NCBI GenBank assembly: GCA_030161315.1
Contig: BSQW01000001.1
Span: forward strand, 21,078,288-21,142,287
Direction: 5' to 3'
DNA length: 64,000 nt
Source: Eutrema japonicum
Taxonomy: Eukaryota; Streptophyta; Magnoliopsida; Brassicales; Brassicaceae
The first letter of the stretch is position 1, and every line of letters starts with the position of its first letter. Below the pieces are notes generated by a model that made no database searches, was not told the origin of the DNA, and saw only the letters and a program-made list of their open reading frames with translations. Shown here one piece after another: positions 1-10,872 of the stretch. The position numbers were made by a program, and so were the translations under genes.

Positions 1-934
1 ACCGCCTGCCGCCCAACATCTGCGCGACCCCGCTCTTCTCCCCATTCCCGCGTCAAAGCTGCCCTGGAACAAGTACGTGCGAGATCCCAACCAGCAGGAT
101 CGGCTCCCCGACGAACCGAACGACAGGGAGGCCCGGCCAGAGGAGCAGTATGACAGGACAGCCTTCTGCGACTTTCACCAAAGAAAGGGGCATCCGACCT
201 CACAATGCCGCGCACTCCAAGAAGTCCTGCTGAACCAATTCCAGAGGGGGGAAATCCGCGTACCAGAGCGGCTGCGTCCGCGTCCGCGAGCCCGGGACAG
301 CGACAAAGTACAACCCCGCGATAATCGAGGTCGCGAGGATAGCCGGGCTAGGCCTGACACCCGCGCTCAAAGGGACGATCGTCGGAGGCGGTCCCCCTCG
401 CGAGACCAGGAAAGGGGCAGGTCGCCTCCACCAGCCCGGACTCTGATAGGAATGATCATGGGAGGTCTCCTCTCGTGTAACGATTCAGTGTGGTCCATCA
501 AGCGTCACGAGAGGAAGACCGACGCCTCCCTGAAATGGCACTCCGGCCCGGAGATCGACGCGCAGGACACGAGTAAAAGGGGGATATGCTTCGCCGAGAC
601 CGACGCGGCTGGGGTTCACCAGCCCCACAATGACCCTCTTGTCGTACAAGTCCGTGTAGCTGACTGCGACGTCAACCGGGTCCTCGTCGATACGGGCAGC
701 TCGGTCGACCTCATCTTCAAGGATACCCTCACTAGGATGAACCTACACGGAGCCGCGATCAAACCTTACTCCATCCCGCTAACCGGCTTCGCCGGAGATA
801 CCGTCAACGGAATCGACACCATCGAACTACCGGTGTACGTGGGCCGATACCACCCCGATCTACAACATCATTCTCGGAACCCCTTGGCTGCATTCGATGA
901 AGGCAGTCACTTTGACGTACCATCAATGCCTTAA
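1..934 (+). pseudogene. gag C-terminal part and aspartic protease of element 1
   Basis: The frame is already open at base 1. A zinc-binding run CDFHQRKGHPTSQC near 167-208 has the C-x2-H-x4-H-x4-C form often seen in Tat-type gag. An Arg/Asp-rich linker follows, then the protease active site VLVDTGSSVDLIF at about 679-717. Compared with the minus-strand relative (15335-17089), about 32 bases are missing near 848. This shifts the frame and ends the reading at 934, while the original frame resumes in the next segment. The product would have been capsid/nucleocapsid plus protease. The start codon is outside the window. Confidence 0.85.
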
Positions 935-2135
935 ATTCCCCAACCAGGCCGGGACGTATACTCTAAGGAGCAACCAGAGGGTCTCTCGCGCCTGCTTCGC
1001 CATTGAGCATAAGCTGCGCCACGCCGCGCCGGCCTGCTTAACCGTCAACATGTATCAGCCCGGTGAGACAATTGCTCGGGATCTACCAGGAGAAGACCTC
1101 GTCACCCAGGTCAACATCGATCCGAGCAACATCGCCCGTTGCGTCGGCATCGGAACCGACCTCGAAGAGGGTATTAAGAAGGAGCTGGTCGAATTCCTGG
1201 GGAAAAACGTCTCCACCTTCGCCTGGTCAACCGGCGATATGCCCGGCATTGACCCGGCCACGTGCAGCCATGAGCTCAACGTGGACCCGACCTGCAGACC
1301 AATCAAGCAGAAGCGGCGAAAGCTGGGCCCCGAGCGAGCACATGCAGTCAATGACGAGGTGGAAAGGATCACCGCAGCCGGCTCAATCATCGAGGTCAAA
1401 TACCCGGACTGGTTGGCCAACCCGGTGGTAGTCAAGAAAAAGAGTGGGAAATGGAGGGTCTGTGTGGATTTCACCGACCTCAACAAGACGTGCCCAAAAG
1501 ACAGCTTTCCCCTCCCCCGAATTGACCAAGTCGTCGAAGCCACCGCCGGGAACGAGCTGCTCTCTTTCATGGATGCCTTCTCGGGGTACAACCAGATCCC
1601 CATGCACCCCGAAGACCAGGAGAAGACCGCGTTCATCACGGACCGAGGGATCTACTGCTATAAGGTGATGTCCTTCGGGCTCAAAAACGCCGTGGCCACC
1701 TACCAACGGCTCGTCAACCGAATGTTCGCAGATCAAATCGGCCGCACTATGGAAGTATACATAGATGACATGCTGGTAAAATCCCTGGTAGCGACCGACC
1801 ACGTCGCTCATCTCCGATCCTGCTTCCGGACATTGAACGAATACAACATGAAGCTGAACCCTGCCAAGTGTTCTTTCGGCGTCACGTCGGGCGAATTCCT
1901 CGGGTATATCATCAGCCAGCGCGGGATCGAAGCTAACCCCAAGCAGATCAGAGCTATCACCGATCTCAAATCCCCAGAAAGCACGCGTCAAGTACAGCGA
2001 CTCACCGGGAGAATCGCCGCGCTCAACCGGTTCATTTCCCGCTCTACCGACAGATGTCTACCGTTCTATCAACTGCTTCGAGCTAACAAACGGTCGAGTG
2101 GTACGACATGTGCGAGGAAGCCCTCCAACAGCTGA
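897..2135 (+). pseudogene. reverse transcriptase of element 1
   Basis: This frame holds the RT palm: KWRVCVDFTDLNK (about 1447-1485), MDAFSGYNQIPMHP (about 1570-1611), MSFGLKNAVATYQ (about 1669-1707) and the catalytic box VYIDDMLVKS (about 1755-1784). The RT core is complete here, whereas the sister element has lost it by an in-frame deletion. The frame ends near 2135 after a small indel at about 2087-2100, and the connection/RNase H domain continues in another frame. Neither end is a true gene end, because the original product was a gag-pol polyprotein. Confidence 0.88.
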
Positions 2136-3127
2136 AGGAGTACATATCCACTCCTCCCGTCCTGGCCAAGCCAGAAGAAGGCGAAACCCTCTACCTCTAT
2201 ATCTCCATCTCTGCATCGGCGGTTATCAGGGTACTAGTGCGGGAAGACCGGGGTGACCAGAGGCCCATCTCTTACATCAGTAAATCCCTAGACGACGCGG
2301 AGAGCAGGTACCCAACTCTGGAGAAGCTCGCCTTGGCGGTAGTCGTCGCAGCCAGAAAGCTTCGACCTTATTTTCAATCCCACACGATCGCCGTCCTAAG
2401 CACCTACCCCCTCAGAACCATCCTCCACAGCCCGAGCCGGTCTGGCCGGATAATGAAATGGGCAGTTGAGCTGAGCGAGTATGAGATCGACTACCGAGGA
2501 CGGACCGCGATCAAATCCTAAGCCCTGGCCGATTACGTAGTCGAACTGGTACCCGAGTTAGCAATCAACGAAGCCCCCGAGGTGTGGAGCCTGCATGTCG
2601 ACGGTTCGGCTTCCAAGCACGGCTTCGGCGTCGGCATCCGCCTCGAGTCCCCGACCAAGGAGATCCTCGAGCAGTCTTTCCGTCTGGCCTTCCCGGCGTG
2701 AAACAACGAGGCCGAATACGAAGCTCTGATTGCCGGGATGCGCCTTGCAAAGGTGGTCGGCGCGAAGAAAATCCGAGCCTACTGCGACTCCCAGCTCGTC
2801 GCCAATCAGTTCAGCGGGGAATACGAGGCCAAGAATGGTCGCATGGATGCATACCTCAAGGTGACCCAAGGCCTGGCCGCAGATTTCTCCGAGTTCACCC
2901 TGATGAAGATCCCCCGAGGCGATAATACTTCCGCAGATGCCCTCGCAGCCCTAGCCTCCACCTCGGCCCCAGCCCAACGACGGGTGATCCCGGTCGAGAC
3001 TATCGACCTCCCTAGCATCGAGCTGCCGAAGGGGGCCTACCTGATCAATCCCAAAGTCGCGGATCCCGACGAGGACGTCCCACCTCCCGAAGTTCTACCG
3101 CCACCTCCAGCCGAGCCCGCCGACTAA
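2108..3127 (+). pseudogene. RNase H and archaeal-type second RNase H of element 1
   Basis: The first part (2108-2521) carries the RT-linked RNase H (RPISYISKSLDDAESRYPTLEKLAL). After a TAA at about 2519 the frame continues with a second RNase H: WSLHVDGSASKHG, NNEAEYEALIAG, YCDSQLVANQF and DNTSADALAALAS. These supply the Asp, Glu, Asp and Asp positions expected of an archaeal-type RNase H (aRNH). A second stop (TGA at about 2699, TCA in the sister copy) splits aRNH before the NNEAEYE motif. The frame stops at about 3127, where a stretch present in the sister element is missing before integrase. Confidence 0.82.
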
Positions 3128-4274
3128 GAAAGAAATGCGCCCGATACACGATGATGGACGGCAACCTGTTCCGATGTAGTGCCTCGGGGACCCTGCTCGG
3201 CTGCCTCCACAGACACGAAACCATCGACGTGATGAAAGAAATGCACCACTCCAGTGGTCGGGCCCTCGCCCTGCGAATACGAAACCAAGGGCATTACTGG
3301 CCAACGATGCTTCAGGACTGCGAAAAATTCGCAGCCCGGTGCGAGAAATGCCAGCGCCACGGTCCACTCATTCACTGTCCTACCGAGCTCCTCACCACTG
3401 CGGTGGCACCCTACCCATTCATGCGGTGGGCCTTGAACATAGTCGGGCCCCTTCCCTGATCTCGTCAAAAGCGTTTCATCCTGGTTATGACCGACTTCTT
3501 CACCAAGTGTGTCGAAGCCGAAGCCTACGCCAAGATCACGGCACAGGACGTCCAAAAGTTCGTCTGGAGGTTCATCATCTGCCGACACGGGCTGCCCTAC
3601 GAGATCGTGACCGACAACGGTGCCCAGTTCACATCAATCCTCTTCGAAGGCTCCTGCGCAAAGTGGAAGATCAGGCTGAGTAAGTCCACCCCGAGATATC
3701 CACAAGGAAACGGACAAGCCGAGGCCACCAACAAGAGCATCCTCGACGGCCTTAAAAACGACTAGACGACAAGAAAGGTTCCTGGGCCGACGAGCTAGAT
3801 GGAGTCCTCTGGTCCCATCGCACAACGCCGAGGACATCGACAGGTCGCACACCATTCAGCCTCTCTCACGGTATGGAAGCGATGGCCCCATCCGAAGTCG
3901 GGCTCCCCACTCCTCGCCGCGCTATGCTGACCCAGCAAGCTGCCCTGAACGACGTCGTCCTGTTATGCGAGCTGGATTTCCTCGATGAGCAGTGGGACCA
4001 ATCCCTCCTCCGGATCCAGAACTACCAACAGCTCGCCTCCAAGTATTACAACAAGAAGGTTCGAGGTAGGTTCTTCGCCGAGGGCGACCTGGTCCTCCGC
4101 AAGGTCTTCGAAAACACCGCCGAGCTAAACGCAAGCAAGCTCGGTGCAAATTGGGAAGGCCCTTACCTTATCTCCAAGATCGTGAAGCACGGCGTCTACG
4201 AGCTGGTCACAATGAACGGGTACGCAATCCCGCGCTCTTGGAACTCTATGAACCTCAAACGTTTCTACTATTAA
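3128..4274 (+). pseudogene. integrase of element 1
   Basis: The zinc-binding part is seen as GHYWPTMLQDCEKFAARCEKCQRHG. The catalytic core follows with MDIVGPLP-like sequence at about 3435-3458 (here ALNIVGPLP, so the first catalytic Asp has become Asn), TDNGAQFTS and YPQGNGQAEATNK carrying the Glu. A TGA follows GPLP (about 3459), and a further stop at about 3763 separates the C-terminal domain (3873-4274, ending NSMNLKRFYY). The intact counterpart is at 13046-14300 on the minus strand. The integrase would have been inactive even without the stops. Confidence 0.83.
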
Positions 4275-5170
4275 GCCCCCGGGCTCCATTCCGCTGTCCG
4301 CCTTTGTAAACAAACGAACTACGACTGGCTTGATCGCTTCTACTAAAGGGTACGTAGGCAACCCCTAACCAGGGCTCAGCTATTAATCTAATAAAACCTT
4401 TTCAAAAAAAAAAGCCGAGCTCCAACGCTCGCACCTCTACCAAGCAACTAAAAAAAAAAAAAAAAAAAAAAAAAAGCCGAGCTTCAACGCTCGCACCTCT
4501 ACCAGGCAAAAAACAAAAAAAGGCCGAGCTCCAACGCTCGCACCTCTTCCAGGCAAAAAAACAAAAAAAAAACAAGAAAATAAAACGGGGACCGAGCTCC
4601 AACGCCCGCACTCCCCAGCACACAAGCTATAAGTGCTAAAACCGAGCTCCAATGCTCGCACTCACATAGTACACAAGACATAAATACTAAAGGCGAGCCC
4701 AAGGTTCGCACCTCTACCAGACACACAAGCATTAAGTGTCTTAAAAGCCGAGCTCGCTACTCGCACCAAAAAAAGGTACACAAGCTTTAAGTACCTTAAG
4801 CCGAGCTACACCTCGCAACAACAAAAAATATATAAAGATACACAAGCATTAAGTATCTAAAGCCGAGCCATACCTCGCACCCAATAGAAAGGCACAAGGG
4901 CACGGTCTACGACCTGCACACACAACAACGATCCACAGGATATGGTATACGACCTATTCTACCAGGCATTCGTAAAAGATTCCGAAATGCATACTTTATT
5001 TCAAAAGCCTCGTACGGCACTTACATCAATGGCCAACGGCCCAGTCTTTACACAAAGAGAGAGAGAGAAGAAAAAAAAGAAGAAAAACAACAAGAAGCAA
5101 AAACTTTTACAAGGACACATCAGCCGGCACGTCTTCACCCCCGACAGCACGGGTACTATCCAGATCAACG
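4275..5170 (+). repeat. 3' noncoding region of element 1 with diverged tandem repeats
   Basis: No gene is seen on the plus strand. From 4411 to about 4890 a unit built on 'gccgagctccaacgctcgca' recurs, separated by short variable stretches such as 'acacaagcattaagtatcta' and by A-runs (longest about 4449-4473). A GA/A-rich tract sits at about 5054-5095. The same family appears in reverse at 12340-12880 in element 2. This is a structural region between integrase and the antisense gene, and its function is unknown. Confidence 0.75.
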
Positions 5171-5174
5171 GGGC

Positions 5175-8131
5175 CTACCACCCCCACATCCATGCCCTGC
5201 CCACCAAGGAGGGGTTGCTCGGTCCGCTCTTCCCCAACTGCGGCCTCAGCAGGCAGCACGGGTAGGTCTTCGCCCCCGACAGCACGGGTACCATCCAGAT
5301 CAACGGGGCCCACCATCCCCACATCCGTCCCCTGCTCACCAAGAAGGGGCTGCTCGGTCTGCTCTTCCCCAACTGCGGCCTCAGCAGGCAACACACCAAG
5401 CCCGGCTTCATCAGCACCTGGGGCCGGATCTCGCACTGGCAGGTACGCTCGGGCGTCCTCAGCGGCCGGTTGAACCTCCGAGTCAGGTCCACGACGGGCG
5501 TTTCAGAAGGAGCAACGGGCATAAGACGCTCGAGCTGGACGCCATGCGTGCGGTCGAGAGGGATATCCAAATCTTCCGGGGTCAAGTACGGGAAATTGAT
5601 TTCGTCCAGCTGGGCACCGAGCGCTGCTTCATCCTCGTCCAGCTTCTTATACCGGTACCACGGCACCGACATCCCGTCCTCAGCCTCCATCCTCTTGAGG
5701 CACGCCTTTATGCCGACCACCTGGTTGAACAGCAGATGAGGCTCTAAGGCCCGGTTGCGACCGTCGAGATGGGCGCGGATCTTCTCCATCTTCGCGGCCC
5801 ACTTCCGGTTCCGCCCCTCAGACCTGGCCGTATCCCGGTCGCTCTCCGCAGCCACGGCCACCTTCGCCCGGCCGATGGCGGCCTCCAGCCCCTCAACCCT
5901 GGAGCGGAGTGTTTCCCTCTCCCCCTTCAGAAGCCCGACCTCCTCCTTCAGGGCAGCCGACCGAGCCCTCTACGCGGCAGATCGGGCCCGCTCTGCCTCC
6001 AGCTCGGCGTGAACACTATCCGCCTCTAAAGCTCGGGCTCGCACTCGTGCCGCCTCCTTCTCCATCGCCGCTGACCGGGCCTTCTCATCCCTCAGCTCCT
6101 TCTCAAGACCGCGGAAGAGAAGGGACTGGGTCTTCGTGCTGGCCTCCTGGCCCTCCTGGCGCATCTTCAGGAAGTTGAGCGACGCGTCCTTCTCGGCGAG
6201 CCGCTTCTCATAGGCCTCGCCTAGAAAGGCAGTAAGGGCCATCGTCTGCATCAAACCAGCTGTTAGCAAAGGCATACAACAAATCCTGATAAAAACAACG
6301 ACCATAACAAAACCTCACCCGAGTCGCGGACCGCGCCACCGTACGTAAGACGTTAGACTCCGCCATCTCCGACGGATGGAAGTGCGAGTGATTCTGCCCA
6401 AACATCATCGCCTGCGCCAGCTCGGCGCACTCATCCTGGTCCACGATGACCTGGCGACTCCCCTCCTCGTGGCAGAAGTAGAAGCTGTAGTCCCGAGGCT
6501 CGGCATCGGAACCCTCCGAAGCACCGCCTCCATCAGCGCTTCGATCCTCAGCACCCTGCACGGCAGCAGGATCCCGCCCTTCCTCCACGACGACGATCGC
6601 ATCGCCGCCCTCCGTCGCCCGATCTGCGACATCGTCGTCTGCCAGGGCCCGGACCCCTTCGAACCCACCACCGGCAGGCACCTCGGCAGCAGGTACCTCG
6701 GCAAGCCACCCGCGAGAGCCCTCGGGCTCGCAATCAAGCTGTTCAGGCCGGACATCGTCCCGACCTGAAGCCGAGGTCCCTCCCACGTCGGTCTTCTTCT
6801 TCTTCTTGCCAGCTCTACCACCGGCAGCTACGGCCGCCCTCTTCTTCGAAGGAGCCGCCTCGGACAACTCCCTCCCAGCCCGCAGCGCCGGTGCTCGCCG
6901 GACCGGCACCTCAACAATCAGCGGCGGCGGCGCCACAAACGAATCCGCGTAAAGCGGACTGGCGAACCTTGATCGACCTGCAATAGCGCCAGCCGCCAGG
7001 TCAGTGAAAAAAAAAAAAAAAAAAAAACCCCGACCTCCGGCCATGGCAGCTGCTATTCTCCCCGAGGTGAACGACTTCCAATCTCTTTCGCGCACCGTCC
7101 TAAACACAGCAATGATACCCGCGTAGTCCAGCAGCTTGAACCTAGAAGAGTGAGGACCTGAAAGCAAAACAAACAGCATAGTCAGACCAAAACTGAAGAA
7201 AAGAAAGGCAGCTCGATCCACAAATCCCTACCCGGGGAAACATTCCAATCCCGGGTGTATCTCGCCGACGGGTCGAGTCCAACCACTTCGGTAGCCCGAA
7301 TATAGAAGTAGCTGCGAGACCAGTCCTCGACCTTGGACAGCTTGCTAGCCTTAGACCCCGAACTGCTAGCCTCAAGGATATTCGCCGCGGTTTTGAAAGC
7401 AGCGTAGTAGGTTCCCAGGATCCCAGGATTCGCCTTCTGCTGGGTAAGAGCCTCGAACATGGGCACCGTCACCTCCACGTCACACTCGTGCCCCAGGGTC
7501 AGCAGCACGACCATCCCTTGGATCGTGGACGGGCAGTTCTGCGAGAAGGCCAAACCACGCGCCCGGCAATACTGGACGAGCAGCTCGGGGAGAGGAAGGC
7601 GCAGCCCGCACTTCTGGAAGAACCCTTCGTACAGGAAGACGAAGCCCGCCGGAGGAGTCCACGGGCGCTCGTCCGGCCTGGGTAGCCTGAGCTCGACACC
7701 AGCAGGGAAGTCGCATAACTCCCTCAGCAGAGTTACCGATTCCGTTGTACTCCAAGTCGGTGACCCGCCCTGCTCGTTAGGAACCAGGGGGACCTCCTCG
7801 CCTTGGTCACTCGTACTCCGCCACCACGACCGCCCTGACGACCGCCTCGATCGTCCGCACGCCCGGTTCCTCTCAAAGCCCGGTCAGCGCCGCGACCTCC
7901 AGGGGAGGACCTTATCGCCACCTTTTTCCGAAGATGGGTCCCAGGGAGCAGCGGAGCGGCCCCCAGAGTCGACGGAGCAGGCCGTTCCCCGCTGTCTTCC
8001 CCCCGACACGGAGAAGAGGCGTGCCCGGAACCGCCAGAAGAAGAGCTCTCCCTCGAAGGATCGCTGTAGCTATCACGGGATGCCGACTCATCGCTAGACT
8101 CAACCCTAATTCCGTCTAATATCGGCGCCAT
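5175..8131 (-). pseudogene. antisense accessory gene of the Tat element (gypsy-type 'Transposase_28'-like plus coiled coil)
   Basis: Reading on the minus strand from the ATG at 8131 (MAPILDGIRVESSDES) there is a Ser/Arg-rich head. It is followed by a conserved stretch (about 7550-7240; ECDVEVTVPMFEALTQQK, GTYYAAFKTAANIL, DWSRSYFYI) resembling the plant 'putative gypsy type transposon' domain PF04195. Then come an acidic/Lys-rich linker and a long Glu/Arg/Ala coiled coil (about 6240-5750). A plausible intron lies at 7158-7231 (donor GTAGGG, acceptor TTTCAG) and another ends at about 6980 (TTGCAG). At least one frameshift lies near 7733. Antisense genes at this place are known in Tat-clade elements, and their role is unresolved. 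Exact exons and the 3' end are uncertain. Confidence 0.6.
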
Positions 8132-8660
8132 CGCACAGAAAGGAGGAAGAAATCCCGATAACCGAAGATCAACGGCGAGGTGAAATGAAAGCAAAGGAAA
8201 TCGAAAGCTCAGAGAGAAGAAGGGGAGTTACCTTGAGAGCGTGCGCGGAAAGTTTTAACCAGAGGAAGAAGAGAGGATTAAATAGGAGGAATGGGACAAC
8301 GAAGCGACGCCTGGACACGTGTCGAAAGGCACGCGGCCTCCCAAAAACCTAATGATGACGACTCCTCGTTTTTCCCACGCCAAAAGCAGGAGACGCCTAG
8401 ATAAACGCGAAGCGTCCTTCACACGCCGCGCGTGTGCGGTACGCGCAAAAAAGAAAACCTCGCTTCGTTTCCCCCGCGTGATGAGCACGCGCCAACAAAT
8501 CTCCGTACCTTCGGGAAGGCTGACACGTATGAACAAGGGCACAAATTTAGGCTGTAACACCCCGCGCTCATCCGCTCAAATTTCGAGAAACCGTCCTAAG
8601 ATGCGCCGAACTAACGTCAGATCAACTTCGGTACACTCACCTCGCCTCGCGATACCGAAC
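8132..8660 (+). other. 3' untranslated stretch of element 1, no gene seen
   Basis: This is the region upstream (on the minus strand) of the antisense gene. It should hold that gene's promoter and 5' leader and, on the plus strand, the 3' end of the retrotransposon body. It aligns with 11607-12065 of element 2, so it was retained there although the antisense gene itself was lost. I see no convincing open frame. Confidence 0.55.
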
Positions 8661-8674
8661 TGGGGGGGGCTTAT
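8661..8674 (+). other. polypurine tract of element 1
   Basis: The run 'tggggggggcttat' directly precedes the LTR start TGTTGG. A G-rich tract at this position primes plus-strand synthesis. The matching tract in element 2 (11592-11606 on the minus strand) reads GGGGGAGGGCCTAT. Confidence 0.7.
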
Positions 8675-9453
8675 TGTTGGAGGTGGGCCTATCACCCCCA
8701 ATTAGTTAGGCCCATCTTAGGAAAAATCCTTCCTCAGTTCGCTCGCCGACCTGAAGACCCCGCACTCGCATCTGTCTGGAGCTCCCGAGCTCCCGAAGAC
8801 GCACCTCGGGTCCGTGCTGACACTGCGCCGAAATAGGGATGCCAAAAGGAAGGAGGACACGTGGGAGTTGGTCGAACAGTGTGCTACCCGAATAGAGATA
8901 TGGCTTCGACTCGACGTCTCACCAACCTTGCGGAACTGACAAAGGAGAGGAGGCCACGTGGAGGAGAGTTGGCCAAACAGTGCACTACCCTGCAAAGGTA
9001 TGGCGCCGAGCTCATCATGACCCCTCACCCCGAAAGCCGGAACACATCTCCTAGGCCACCTTACCCGCGAAACAGGCCGAAGATGCCACGTGGTCCCGGA
9101 ATCCCGGGGAGCAGGAAGTCAACTCCCGGTATATATATCCCTTAGCGTTCATTAAGAAAGGGAATTTTTTGGAGAGGAAGAGATTTCACACTCGACTAAA
9201 TAGCCCCGACCTCTCTCGTTTGTAACAAGGCAGCACGTTTAGAACGCCGAACTGGATTTCCGTCGGAACCAGTTCGTAAATATAAATTGCTCACTTCCTT
9301 CCATCATCAATAAAAAGAATACGGTCCTCGACCTGTTCGTCATAACACCCGACCTGCTATAAATCGTGGTTAACTCGCTCTAATTAATGGAAATCTCACC
9401 TCCCTTTCCCTAATCAACCTCTTAAACATCATTAATGATCCTCGGGATAAACA
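8675..9453 (+). repeat. 3' LTR of element 1 (779 bp)
   Basis: It starts TGTTGGAGGTGGGCC and ends CTCGGGATAAACA, with the standard TG...CA termini. It aligns with the LTRs of element 2 but is about 100 bp shorter. The U3 part holds two units carrying ACGTGG/CACGTG, against three in element 2. A TATA box is at about 9127-9138 (GGTATATATATCCC). The downstream neighbour is the last MATE exon at 9454 with no gap. Confidence 0.88.
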
Positions 9454-9534
9454 GTGTCTTCCTCGCCGAAACGATTGAACAGTTGGGTTGAACCAGAATC
9501 TAGAGGTCGAAACCAAACTTCACAAAGAGAATAA
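9454..9534 (+). pseudogene. last exon of MATE gene 1, separated from the rest by element 1
   Basis: This 81-base stretch reads VSSSPKRLNSWVEPESR... and ends in TAA at 9532-9534. It has the same length and pattern as the last exon of the intact MATE gene at 37153-37233 and matches the last exon of gene 2 at 22284-22347. The retrotransposon LTR ends at the base before the exon, so the original 3' splice site is replaced by LTR sequence that happens to end in 'aca' before 'gtg'. The other exons, if present, lie left of the window beyond the retrotransposon. Confidence 0.85.
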
Positions 9535-9689
9535 TTATAAAGATTGAGCTAAAACATGAGTTTTATAATCGATTTTAAGTAATCCACACTTAACTCTCGA
9601 ATGTATACACTTGTGAGTTTAGATTTAAAGTCAATATGAGATATAGTGTAACGAATTCAGACAGCCGAAATCGTGGTCCTTGTTTCCAA

Positions 9690-9838
9690 AGCCGGCCATG
9701 AGAATTATGGGACCAAAGAAAATTTAATAAAAAAATTAATATTTTTTTTATTTTGCGATTTATGGGGCAAATATTCATATATATTAAGTCAGTAAAGGAG
9801 ACCATAGACCTATATTTTATTGGGCTTGCCCAGAGCCA
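9690..9838. mobile_element. decayed hAT-type MITE relic
   Basis: It starts near 'aaagccggccatgagaa' and ends near 'cccagagccagccctg', with an AT-rich core containing 'atttaataaaaaaattaat'. The same layout is seen in the well-delimited element at 35415-35598. The terminal repeats have lost several bases and I cannot show a clean target duplication. It lies downstream of the last exon of MATE gene 1, whereas the better copy lies in an intron of MATE gene 3, so these are independent insertions. Confidence 0.55.
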
Positions 9839-9900
9839 GCCCTGTTTATTTCACTGATAAAATTTTTACCTAGTTTATGAGAAATTATTAGCGGTCTTTT

Positions 9901-10833
9901 TTGTTGTTGTCAAATTGTAAATATTTCATTGAAATGAAATCGACCAGGAGTTACAAAATTGACTTAACAAAATTGAAGTGCCTAAAATTTTGTTCCCATG
10001 GCAAAAAAAGAAAAAAAAAAGCATGAGAACAAATTCATTCGCTACGGAATCGACATCGAGGATGTGAAGCAACATGAGTCGAGTAGCGATAATGCGATTG
10101 GCAACCCGAGGGAAAGATGAGACCGAGAATAGGTCGAATGAGAATCTTCAATCTAACCACACCAAGGAAACAAATAAGCCAACGAGAGAAACAAGAAAAA
10201 CCCATCAGCGACTCGACAAGGAGCCACCAGAGACGAAGCCTAATGATAACCGAGCATACGCTATACCGAACCGAGCTCTGAACATCGGCTCACCACGGCA
10301 AGTCTCACTCGCTCAAAACCACCAGGAATAGTCACCGCCTTGAGACACGTCACCAACGGAACCAAAACGAGCCGATAGACCAAATCACAAAGCCAATCAC
10401 GAAAAGAGTTTAGATCTAGGCAAAGTCGCCGTTGCAAAGCAAGAAACAAGATCGCAGAAGGAAAGAGAAAGCTAAACCCCGACTGAGGTGTAGTCCTCGA
10501 CAAATCAGTGGGAATAAACAATCGATTTCCAATATTGAAGGGAAAAACGCAGCTACAGAGCTTGATCAAAGCCCGAGAAGAGGAAGCCACCAGGGAGACG
10601 AGGCCGAAGAAGCTACACCCCCGAGCCAGACGCAGTCCTCTCACGCCAAGGTCGAAGGGATGAGCCACCTTGCCACGCGCTACTATCTCAGAACCGGCAA
10701 GAATCACCGCAGCCCCTGAAGCTTCACCAAACCAACACGAACAAGCTTAGATCTACTGTCGCCCTTGAAACACCACCACCAGAGTGAGATCGAACACCAA
10801 GATGGTGCCACCAAAGCTCCACCGCGACGAAGA
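9901..10833 (-). mobile_element. Sadhu-like noncoding retroposon, 933 bp
   Basis: It is flanked by an exact 11-bp direct repeat AGCGGTCTTTT (9890-9900 and 10834-10844). On the minus strand it starts in GC-rich sequence and ends in AACAACAAAAAA, as a reverse-transcribed poly(A) insertion would. No protein domain is recognisable on either strand, although open stretches occur. Length, missing coding capacity, A-tail and target duplication fit the Sadhu family described in Arabidopsis. An internally deleted LINE is the main alternative. Confidence 0.6.
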
Positions 10834-10872
10834 AGCGGTCTTTTAAAAATGAAAGAACATGAGCAACGTGAG

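Larger units (their letters stand above)
1..9453 (+). mobile_element. Ty3/gypsy LTR retrotransposon, Tat type (element 1), 5' end outside window
   Basis: The order on the plus strand is gag zinc finger, aspartic protease, reverse transcriptase, RNase H, a second archaeal-type RNase H, integrase, a long 3' region with an antisense gene, polypurine tract and 3' LTR. The second RNase H and the antisense gene between integrase and the 3' LTR are known marks of the Tat clade (Retand, Ogre, Grande). Stops, frameshifts and small deletions break the coding region relative to its relative at 10873-19061, so it cannot move on its own. The 3' LTR ends exactly at the last exon of a MATE gene. The 5' LTR and start of gag lie left of the window. 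Confidence 0.9.

Noticed and set aside
1055..1991. Minus-strand frames opposite the retrotransposon RT.
   Set aside because: They are complements of the RT coding sequence with GC-rich codons; no independent signal.
4402..4732. Minus-strand frames rich in Phe and Arg over the A-runs.
   Set aside because: They are produced by the poly-A tracts and the tandem repeats; not coding.
10074..10719. Open frames on both strands as a protein gene.
   Set aside because: No domain, low-complexity composition and mutual overlap on opposite strands; the block is delimited as a noncoding retroposon by its target duplication.
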